Source: JAYZVT01 sp050248375 (GTDB lineage Bacteria; Pseudomonadota; Alphaproteobacteria; Rhizobiales; Methyloligellaceae). Taken from it: a stretch of 40,960 bases of DNA. The stretch is taken from positions 1 through 40,960 of the forward strand of contig JBFWSL010000002.1 of NCBI GenBank assembly GCA_050248375.1, read 5' to 3'. Numbering within the stretch: the first letter of the stretch is position 1; each line of letters begins with the position of its first letter. The notes under the pieces were generated by a model that was given only the letters and a program-made list of their open reading frames with translations, did not search any database and was not told where the DNA came from. This document shows positions 34,021 to 40,404 of the stretch, in pieces. The translations under genes and the position numbers were made by a program.

Positions 34021-35100
34021 TCAGGCCTTCACGCCCGCGCCCGCGGCTGGCGGGGCATCCGGGTCGAGCGGCCAGCGCGCCCGCGCCGCCACATCAAGCC
34101 CGTCCGTCCAGCCGCGTGCAAGCCTTTCCGCTCCGGCCCAGGCAATCATCGCCGCGTTGTCCGTGCACAGCGCGGGCGGCGGCAGGTGCAGCGCGCAGCC
34201 GCGCCGGGCGCACAGGGCCTCCAGCGCGCCGCGCAAGGCATGGTTCGCCGCCACGCCGCCCGCAACCACCAGGGGCGTTCCGGCGCCCGCTCGCGCGAGG
34301 TCCATGGCCGCCGACACCCGGTCCGTCACGGCCTGCGTGACCGCCTTCTCGAAGGAGGCGCACAGGTCCGCGACGTCTTTTTCCGAGAGCGGAGCCAGCG
34401 CCTGCGCCTGCCGCCGCAGCGCGGTCTTCAGGCCGGAAAAGGAGAAATGCGGCGTCGCCGATCCCATCAGCGGCCTTGGCAGGTCGAACCGCGCCGCATC
34501 GCCGCCGCGCGCCAGTCGCTCCACCTCAGGCCCGCCCGGATAGCCCAGCCCCAGCAGCTTCGCGGTCTTGTCGAAGGCCTCGCCGAGTGCGTCGTCCAGC
34601 GTGGTGCCGAGACGCCGGTAGCGCCCCACGTCTTCCACCTCGATGAGCTGGGTATGGCCGCCGGAGACCAGCAGCAGCAGATAGGGAGGCCGCAGCCCTT
34701 CCGTCAGGCCCACCGTGAGCGCGTGGCCCTCCAGGTGATTGACCGCGATCAGCGGCACCCCGGCCGCGGCCGCGATGGCCTTGCCCGCCGTGAGCCCGAC
34801 CAGCAGCCCGCCGATCAGGCCCGGCCCCGCCGTGGCCGCGACCGCGTCGATGTCCTTGAGGGCAACGCCGGCCTCCTTCAGTGCCTCGCCGATCAGTGTG
34901 TCCACGAGCTGCACATGCGCGCGCGCGGCGATTTCGGGCACGATGCCACCATAGACCGCGTGCGCCGCCAGATCGGCGCGCACGAGGTTGGACAGGATTT
35001 CGCCGTGCCCGTCCCCGTGACGCACGATCACCGCCGCCGCGGTCTCGTCGCAACTCGTCTCGATACCGAGAACGGTGAGTGTCTTTGCGCTCTGGGCCAA
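34021..35100 (-). CDS. tsaD: tRNA threonylcarbamoyladenosine transferase TsaD
   Basis: A 359-residue catalytic subunit that places threonylcarbamoyl on A37 of ANN-decoding tRNAs, with TsaB, TsaE and TsaC. The opening TVLGIETSCDETAAAVI is unmistakable, the metal-binding histidines are in VNHLEGHALT, and the ATP part is LLLVSGGHTQLIEV. The start is probably TTG at 35100 (LAQSAKTLTVLGIE), since no ATG or GTG stands close upstream in frame; AGGA lies about nine bases before it. It is divergent from hemC over 94 bases. Confidence 0.95.
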   Translation of the reverse strand: MAQSAKTLTVLGIETSCDETAAAVIVRHGDGHGEILSNLVRADLAAHAVYGGIVPEIAARAHVQLVDTLIGEALKEAGVALKDIDAVAATAGPGLIGGLLVGLTAGKAIAAAAGVPLIAVNHLEGHALTVGLTEGLRPPYLLLLVSGGHTQLIEVEDVGRYRRLGTTLDDALGEAFDKTAKLLGLGYPGGPEVERLARGGDAARFDLPRPLMGSATPHFSFSGLKTALRRQAQALAPLSEKDVADLCASFEKAVTQAVTDRVSAAMDLARAGAGTPLVVAGGVAANHALRGALEALCARRGCALHLPPPALCTDNAAMIAWAGAERLARGWTDGLDVAARARWPLDPDAPPAAGAGVKA

Positions 35101-35194
35101 GGGTGGCGGTCCTGTCCGGGGGCGTTGCGTCGGGCACGTCTTTCGGGGCAATAATGCGCCCCTTCGCCGTGCCCTAACACCCGGAGGCGTTCTC
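35101..35194. promoter_or_regulatory. Divergent promoter region tsaD/hemC
   Basis: 94 bases between two divergent TTG starts. The AT-rich core GGCAATAATGCG near 35148-35159 is the only plausible -10 material and could serve hemC, with TTGCGT 18-19 bases upstream. No firm boxes can be set for tsaD. GGAGG (35183-35187) is the hemC ribosome-binding site, seven bases before its TTG. Confidence 0.35.
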
Positions 35195-36124
35195 TTGCAA
35201 TCCCGCCCCATATGCATCGGCACCCGTGGCAGCCCCCTGGCGCTGCGGCAGGCTGGCGAGTTGCGCGACCGCCTGGCTGCGGCGCACGGGCTGGACGAGG
35301 AAGCCTTCGAGATCACCGTCATCAGCACATCCGGCGACCGCATCACCGACCGGCCCCTGCGCGATGCGGGCGGCAAGGGCCTGTTCACCAAGGAGATCGA
35401 GGAAGCCCTGATCGACGGCCGCATCGATCTCGCCGTCCACTCCATGAAGGACGTTCCGACCGAGCTTCCCGCCGGCCTCGTGATCGCCGCCATGCTGCCG
35501 CGCGAGGATGTCCGCGACGCCTTCATCTCGCCGGCGGCCGCCAGCCTGAAGGAGTTGCCGAAGGGCGCCGTTGTCGGCACGGCCTCGCTGCGCCGCCAGG
35601 CGCAGGTGAAGCGGCTGCGCGGCGACATCATGGTCACTTCGCTGCGCGGCAATGTCGGTACGCGGCTGAAGAAGGTCGCCGAAGGCCGGATCGACGCCAC
35701 CCTGCTCGCCGCCGCGGGCCTGCGGCGTCTCGGGCTCGAGGACCGCATCACCTCGCTGATCGAGACCGGCGACATGCTCCCCGCCGTCGCGCAGGGCGCC
35801 GTCGGCATGGAGATCCGCGAGGGCGACGCCCGCATCCGGGATCTGCTCGCGCCCGTCAGCGATGCCGGCACGGTCGCCCGCGTCGCCTGCGAGCGCGCCT
35901 TTCTCAAGGTGCTGGACGGTTCGTGCCGCACGCCGATCGCCGGCCTTGCGGAACTTGACGGAGGGCGCATCCGTTTCCGGGGCCAGATTCTCAGGCCGGA
36001 CGGGTCGGAGGATTACACCGCGGCCCGCGAGGGGCCCGCCGGCGACGGCGAAGCTCTTGGCCGCGATGCCGCCGAGGAACTGAAACGCAAGGCGGGACCG
36101 GGCTTTTTCGAGGCCATGGGGTGA
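35195..36124 (+). CDS. hemC: Porphobilinogen deaminase (hydroxymethylbilane synthase)
   Basis: A 309-residue enzyme that joins four porphobilinogen units into hydroxymethylbilane on the way to haem and cobalamin. It opens with ICIGTRGSPLALRQAG and has DLAVHSMKDVPTELP with the catalytic aspartate and VGTASLRRQAQ. The dipyrromethane cofactor is carried by C244 (VLDGSCRTPIAG). The TTG start is well supported: GGAGG at ideal spacing and the family's normal length. Its TGA overlaps the GTG of hemD (GTGA), so the two are translationally coupled. Confidence 0.97.
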   Translation: MQSRPICIGTRGSPLALRQAGELRDRLAAAHGLDEEAFEITVISTSGDRITDRPLRDAGGKGLFTKEIEEALIDGRIDLAVHSMKDVPTELPAGLVIAAMLPREDVRDAFISPAAASLKELPKGAVVGTASLRRQAQVKRLRGDIMVTSLRGNVGTRLKKVAEGRIDATLLAAAGLRRLGLEDRITSLIETGDMLPAVAQGAVGMEIREGDARIRDLLAPVSDAGTVARVACERAFLKVLDGSCRTPIAGLAELDGGRIRFRGQILRPDGSEDYTAAREGPAGDGEALGRDAAEELKRKAGPGFFEAMG

Positions 36125-36849
36125 AGACCCTTCTCGTCACCCGCTCCCGGCCCGGCGCCGATGAACAGGCCGCAAAGCTGCGCGCGCTGGGCTTCGGCGG
36201 GCTGGTCGAGCCGCTGCTGCATATAGAGTATGTGTCCGCTCCGGAAATCTCCCTCGATGGCGCTCAGGGCCTCGTCGTGACCAGCGCCAATGCGTTGCGC
36301 GCGGTCGAGCTTCTGCCCGCGGACGCGGTGCCGCGCAGCCTGCCCCTCTACGCGGTCGGCGATGCCACCGCCGGCCATGCCCGGCGGCTGGGTTTCACCA
36401 GCGTCGTCGCTGGTCCCGGCGATGGCGAGGGTCTCGCCGCGCTCATCGTGGACGGGGTGAAGCCTGGCGCGGGTGCGCTGCTGCATCTGTGCGGCGAGCG
36501 CCTCGCCTTCGACATGGCGGCGGCCCTTGGCGCGCGCGGTTACGAGATGCGCGGCACGGTGGTCTACCGCGCCCATGACGCCGGGGCGCTTTCCAGGCGC
36601 GCCCGTGAGCATATCGCTACGGGCCGTCTGGCGGGTGCGCTGCTCATGTCCCCGGCCACGGCAGCCGTCTATGCCGGGGTTGTCGCGCGGGCCGGCCTCA
36701 GCGATGCGGCGCGGTCCATGCAATATTTCTGCCTGTCACGGAACGTCGCGGACCGGATCGCCGGTCTTGGTTTGCGCCATGTTAACGTGGCGGCAACGCC
36801 GAAAGAGGACGATCTGCTTGCCTTGGTCTCGGACCGGTTGGCAAACTGA
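36121..36849 (+). CDS. hemD: Uroporphyrinogen-III synthase
   Basis: A 242-residue enzyme that closes hydroxymethylbilane to uroporphyrinogen III. The family is poorly conserved, but TLLVTRSRPGADEQAAKLRA at the N-terminus, LVVTSANALRAVE near 51-64 and LLMSPATAAVYA near 175-186 are typical. Position directly after hemC makes the call firm. GTG start at 36121, overlapping the hemC stop. The mitofilin-like gene begins 28 bases later. Confidence 0.93.
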   Translation: MKTLLVTRSRPGADEQAAKLRALGFGGLVEPLLHIEYVSAPEISLDGAQGLVVTSANALRAVELLPADAVPRSLPLYAVGDATAGHARRLGFTSVVAGPGDGEGLAALIVDGVKPGAGALLHLCGERLAFDMAAALGARGYEMRGTVVYRAHDAGALSRRAREHIATGRLAGALLMSPATAAVYAGVVARAGLSDAARSMQYFCLSRNVADRIAGLGLRHVNVAATPKEDDLLALVSDRLAN

Positions 36850-36877
36850 TTCGAGGCCGCACGGGACAAGGAAATTC

Positions 36878-38314
36878 ATGTCCGCCAAAGACGACAAGAA
36901 ATCCGCCGCCGCTTCCCCGTCCGCGGAGGACGGCGAGCGTCCGCGCCCGACCATCGAGCTGAGCGCGGACGACGTCACCGAAGTGACCGGGGAGAAGCCC
37001 GGCCCGGAGCCGGAGCCGGCCGCGGACGAAGCGGAGAACCCTGCGCAGGACGCCACCGCGGACGGGGAAGCGGCCGAAGAGACGTCCCGCCGCAAGGAAC
37101 CGCCCCAGCGCACGCAGCCGTCCGAGGTGCGCGGCTTCGTCACCCATCTGGCCGCCGGCCTCATGGGCGGTGTCGCGGGCGTCGTCGCCGCCGGCATAGG
37201 CCTCGACAAGCTGCCCTTCGTGGGCGCGCCGCCGCCTCCGGCGGTGTCGCAGGACAGCGGCAGGCTGGCGGAGCTTGCGGCCCGCATCGAGAAGCTTGAA
37301 CAAAAGCCTGACCCCGCCGCGCCCGATCTTTCCGCGCTCGAAAATCGCCTCGCCGGCATCGACGAGCGCATCGCCGCCCAGGTGAAGGCAGCCTCGGAAG
37401 AGGATGGCAAGCTCGCCTCCGCGCAGGCCGAGCAGGCCGAGCGCGTCGCCCGGCTGGACTCCGCGCTGAAGGCGCTCGGCGATGCTGCCAGGCAGGGTGG
37501 CGGGGAAGCGGTGGGGGCCGCCGCGGCGGTCGCGGCGCAGGTCGACGAGCTCACCGCGAAACTGGAATCCCGTGTCGACGCGCTGGAAGCGCAGGCAAAG
37601 GCTCCGCCCCCGGCCGATGCAAATCTGGAGGCGAGGCTCGGCAAGATCGAAAGCGCCGTTGCCGGGCTGGAGCAGAACGTGTCGCAGGCGGCGCAGAACG
37701 GCGCGGGCGCCGATCCCGCCGCCGTCGCCGCGCTGGACGAACGCATCGCCGCCGCCGAGAAGCGTCTGGATGCCTTCGCCGAGACGGCGAAAGCGGCCGG
37801 CGAGGCGCGAAGCGACGCGGCGCTCGCCGTGGCGCTGCCCGGCCTGCGCCGCGCCATGGAAAGCGGGCGTCCCTTCGAGACCGAGCTCGCTGCGCTCGAG
37901 ACGCTGCTGCCGCCGGGAGCCGACATCGCCGCGCTCGAGGCCGGCGCGGCGGGCGGCGTGGCGAGCCTGAACGAGCTTCGCGCTGCACTGCCCGAGGCGC
38001 TGCGCAAGGCGGCCGGTGCCGCCGAGCCCGCATCCGATTCCCTCGTCTCGCAGCTCATGTCCGGGGCCCGCGACATCGTCAAGGTGCGCAAGGTGGGCGA
38101 AGGCGCGGGCGACGCCGCGGGCGAAAAGATGCGCAAGGCGATGGCGGGCGGCGACATCGCCGCCGCGCTCGCCGCGGCCCAGGCGCTTCCCGCCCCCGCG
38201 CGTGCCGCCATGCAGGGTTGGCTGGACAGGGCCGCCGCGCGCCTGGAGGCGGAGCGGTCCCTGGCCACGCTGGAACGCGCCGCCGCGGGCCTGCCCGCGC
38301 CGGCGGGCAACTGA
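36878..38314 (+). CDS. Mitofilin-like (Mic60) inner-membrane protein
   Basis: A 478-residue protein: an acidic, disordered N-terminus (1-85), one membrane helix (about 89-108, LAAGLMGGVAGVVAAGIGLD), a long alanine/glutamate-rich coiled coil (about 120-310), and a C-terminal mitofilin-type helical domain (about 320-470; FETELAALETLLP, AAALAAAQALPAPARAAMQG). Alphaproteobacterial Mic60 homologues lie between hemD and the HemY-like gene, exactly as here, and shape intracytoplasmic membrane invaginations; mitochondrial Mic60 makes crista junctions. AAGGA stands about seven bases before the ATG at 36878. The domain end is shorter and more alanine-rich than in mitochondria, so the assignment rests partly on context. 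Confidence 0.85.
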   Translation: MSAKDDKKSAAASPSAEDGERPRPTIELSADDVTEVTGEKPGPEPEPAADEAENPAQDATADGEAAEETSRRKEPPQRTQPSEVRGFVTHLAAGLMGGVAGVVAAGIGLDKLPFVGAPPPPAVSQDSGRLAELAARIEKLEQKPDPAAPDLSALENRLAGIDERIAAQVKAASEEDGKLASAQAEQAERVARLDSALKALGDAARQGGGEAVGAAAAVAAQVDELTAKLESRVDALEAQAKAPPPADANLEARLGKIESAVAGLEQNVSQAAQNGAGADPAAVAALDERIAAAEKRLDAFAETAKAAGEARSDAALAVALPGLRRAMESGRPFETELAALETLLPPGADIAALEAGAAGGVASLNELRAALPEALRKAAGAAEPASDSLVSQLMSGARDIVKVRKVGEGAGDAAGEKMRKAMAGGDIAAALAAAQALPAPARAAMQGWLDRAAARLEAERSLATLERAAAGLPAPAGN

Positions 38315-38324
38315 GGCACGGGCG

Positions 38325-39980
38325 ATGCTGCGTCTCATCCTCTTCCTCACGGTAATAGCGGCGCTCGGCCTCGGTCTTGCCCGCTTCGCCGAGCAGCCCG
38401 GCTCCCTCAACCTCACCTGGCTTGGCTACGAGGTGGAAACGAGCGTGCTGGCGGCGGCCTTCATGCTTGCCTTCGCCGTTCTCGCGGTCATGCTGGTGTG
38501 GTCGCTGTTGCGCTACCTGATCACCCGGCCTTCGGCCATCGCCCGCGGCGTCGCCCACCGCCGCGAGGTGAAGGGGCTCGATGCCCTGTCGCGAGGTCTC
38601 ATCGCTGTCGGCGCGGGCGACCGCGCCGGCGCGGAGCAATACGCGGCGATTGCCCGGCGCACGCTGCCAAACCAGCCGCTCACCTCGCTGCTGCAGGCCC
38701 AGGCGGCGCAGCTTCGCGGCGACCGCGCCGCGGCCCGGCGCATCTTCGAGTCGCTGTCCGGCACCGAGGGTACGGAGCTGCTCGGCCTGCGCGGGCTCTA
38801 TCTGGAGGCCCGCCACGAGAACGAGACCGAGGCGGCCCGGCAGTTCGCCGAGCGCGCCGTCGCCCGCAATCCCGATCTCGCCTGGAGCGTCAACGCGCTG
38901 TTCGACCTGCAATGCCGCACCGGCGACTGGGACGGCGCCCTGGAGACGCTGGAAGTGGCGCGCAGGCGCGGCCATGTGGACCGCGACACCGCCACCCGCC
39001 GCCGCGCCGTGCTGCTGACCGCCCAGGCCCAGGCCGCCGAGCAGCGGGACATAGACCGCGCCCGCGCGCTGGCGCTGGAGGCGCACAAGCTAGCCCCCGG
39101 CCTCGTGCCCGCCGCCGAGATCGCCGGCCGCCTGCTCGCCGCCCAGGGCAATTTCACCAAGGCCTCCAAGGTCCTCTCCCGCGCCTGGCAGGAAGAGCCG
39201 CACCCCGATCTCGCTCTGGCCTGGGCCCATATGCGCAGCGGCGAATCTCCCAAGGAGCGCCTCGCCCGCCTGCGCAAGCTGACCTCGCTCAAGATCGAGC
39301 ATCCCGAGAGCGCCGTCGCCATCGGCCGCGCCGCCATCGAGGCCCGCGACTGGGAGGCGGCCCGCGAAGCGCTCGCGCCCCTGGTGGACGAACGGCCCTC
39401 CGCGCGCGTCTGCGCCCTCATGGCCCGCATCGAGGACGGCGAGGGGCATACCGGCCGCGCGCGGGAATGGATGGCGCGGGCCATGCGCGCCCCGCGCGAT
39501 CCGGCCTGGATCGCGGACGGCGTCGCGTCCCGCCGCTGGGCGCCGGTCTCTCCCGTCACCGGCCAGCTCGACGCCTATGAATGGAAGCTGCCGCAGGAAA
39601 CCCTCGAAGGCCCCTTCGACCGCTGGCTGCCGGAGGAAATGCCCGCCGCCAGGCCGCCCGCCGGTCCCGCCCCCGTCGCCGTGGTCGAAGAGGCCGCGCC
39701 CGCCATCGAAGCCCGGCCGGAGCCGGAACCCGTGACCCCGCCGCCGCCCTCGCCCGAGATCGCGCCCGGCCCCGAGGATCCCGACGATGCCGCGGCCCTG
39801 CCGGCCAGGCCCCGCCCAGCGCCCGCCGCGTCGCGGCCCGGGCCCGGCGGCCCTCCCGCCAGTTCCGGGGCGGAGCCGGGCGTTGTCATGCCCCGCGCCG
39901 CGCCCGACGATCCCGGCCCCGGCGGCGGCGTCATCGACGACGAGCGCACCGCCGAAAGCACGGCGTCCAACGGGCGGTAG
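38325..39980 (+). CDS. HemY N-terminal domain/TPR membrane protein
   Basis: A 551-residue protein with two N-terminal membrane helices (about 3-20 and 38-62), between them the HemY-N pattern PGSLNLTWLGYEVETS, then TPR-like helical repeats (about 85-420; SLLQAQAAQLRGDRAAAR and similar) and a proline/alanine/glutamate-rich tail of about 110 residues (440-551). It is not the protoporphyrinogen oxidase also called HemY. It follows hemC-hemD and the mitofilin-like gene by ten bases and is thought to work with Mic60 at membranes. Its tail is unusually proline-rich and could be a disordered linker. Confidence 0.9.
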   Translation: MLRLILFLTVIAALGLGLARFAEQPGSLNLTWLGYEVETSVLAAAFMLAFAVLAVMLVWSLLRYLITRPSAIARGVAHRREVKGLDALSRGLIAVGAGDRAGAEQYAAIARRTLPNQPLTSLLQAQAAQLRGDRAAARRIFESLSGTEGTELLGLRGLYLEARHENETEAARQFAERAVARNPDLAWSVNALFDLQCRTGDWDGALETLEVARRRGHVDRDTATRRRAVLLTAQAQAAEQRDIDRARALALEAHKLAPGLVPAAEIAGRLLAAQGNFTKASKVLSRAWQEEPHPDLALAWAHMRSGESPKERLARLRKLTSLKIEHPESAVAIGRAAIEARDWEAAREALAPLVDERPSARVCALMARIEDGEGHTGRAREWMARAMRAPRDPAWIADGVASRRWAPVSPVTGQLDAYEWKLPQETLEGPFDRWLPEEMPAARPPAGPAPVAVVEEAAPAIEARPEPEPVTPPPPSPEIAPGPEDPDDAAALPARPRPAPAASRPGPGGPPASSGAEPGVVMPRAAPDDPGPGGGVIDDERTAESTASNGR

Positions 39981-40001
39981 GCAATCCATGAACAGGGGTA
40001 G

Positions 40002-40028
40002 CCCGGATGGAGCATAGCGAAATCCGGG
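40002..40028. repeat. REP-like palindrome, CCCGGAT type
   Basis: CCCGGAT (40002-40008) and ATCCGGG (40022-40028) flank a GGAGCATAGCGAA loop. The surrounding GTAGCCCGGATGGAGC...GAAATCCGGG is the form of a well-known repetitive extragenic palindrome in proteobacterial genomes. Confidence 0.6.
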
Positions 40029-40111
40029 GCGAACGCGGCCCCATGCTCACAACTCCCGCATCCCCCAGGCCACTGTGGTTTCGGGATTGCTCGCCTCTTC
40101 CTGTACTCGTC

Positions 40112-40134
40112 ACCACCGGACTTGATCCGGTGGT
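40112..40134. repeat. Palindromic repeat, CACCGGA type
   Basis: ACCACCGGA (40112-40120) and TCCGGTGGT (40126-40134) form a perfect 9-bp stem with loop CTTGA, followed by CCATGC. This matches the usual alphaproteobacterial intergenic repeat built as GTCA-N-CCGG-CTTGA-CCGG-N-CCATG. Confidence 0.65.
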
Positions 40135-40164
40135 CCATGCTGCGGACCGTCGGACCTCCGCCTT

Positions 40165-40179
40165 TGCGGCAAAGCCGCA
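40165..40179. repeat. Short hairpin between the two larger repeats
   Basis: TGCGGC (40165-40170) and GCCGCA (40174-40179) form a 6-bp stem with loop AAA. It lies midway between the repeats at 40112-40134 and 40183-40205 and is probably the centre of one composite repeat. Confidence 0.45.
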
Positions 40180-40182
40180 TGG

Positions 40183-40205
40183 GTTGCCGGGTCAGGCCCG
40201 GCAAC
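40183..40205. repeat. Palindromic repeat, inverted partner
   Basis: GTTGCCGGG (40183-40191) and CCCGGCAAC (40197-40205) form a perfect 9-bp stem with loop TCAGG. Flanking GCATGG on the left and GACGA on the right mirror the unit at 40112-40134, so the two are inverted copies of the same repeat family with diverged stems. Confidence 0.65.
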
Positions 40206-40253
40206 GACGAAGAAAGGAGGCGGGGACTTGTCGAGGGCGCCCGTCCTCCCATC

Positions 40254-40282
40254 TTGCATTCGGCCCCGGCTGGCGCTATCCC
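40254..40282 (+). promoter_or_regulatory. Vegetative promoter of tRNA-Thr
   Basis: TTGCAT (40254-40259) and TATCCC (40277-40282) lie 17 bases apart, with the start expected near 40289, four bases before the mature tRNA. CTTGC...CTATC is a common form of housekeeping promoters in alphaproteobacteria. Confidence 0.6.
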
Positions 40283-40292
40283 GGTCGCCGAA

Positions 40293-40368
40293 GCCGCTTT
40301 AGCTCAGCTGGTAGAGCACATCATTCGTAATGATGGGGTCGCGTGTTCGAGTCACGCAAGCGGCACCA
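40293..40368 (+). tRNA. tRNA-Thr (anticodon CGT)
   Basis: Complete cloverleaf: acceptor GCCGCTT/AAGCGGC, D arm GCTC/GAGC, anticodon stem CATCA/TGATG with loop TTCGTAA (anticodon CGT), T arm GCGTG/CACGC, discriminator A and encoded CCA. Its D arm and loop hold CAGCTG (40305-40310), the only one found in the window. Base composition drops right after its 3' end, so it is a likely insertion point of foreign DNA. Confidence 0.98.
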
Positions 40369-40404
40369 CTTCCAAATTTTTCCAGTGCTACATGGTTGTG
40401 TGAA

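Larger units (their letters stand above)
39981..40292. other. Intergenic region with palindromic repeats before tRNA-Thr
   Basis: 312 bases without a gene. Four imperfect or perfect palindromes stand in a row (listed separately), then the tRNA-Thr promoter. No open frame here has a family match or a good ribosome-binding site. The repeats may also stop transcription of the hemCD operon. Confidence 0.7.

Noticed and set aside
34021..35970. A 649-codon form of tsaD reaching far into hemC
   Set aside because: The extra N-terminal 290 codons are antisense to hemC and serine/arginine-rich. TsaD proteins begin at the VLGIETSCDE strand, about 350 residues from the end.
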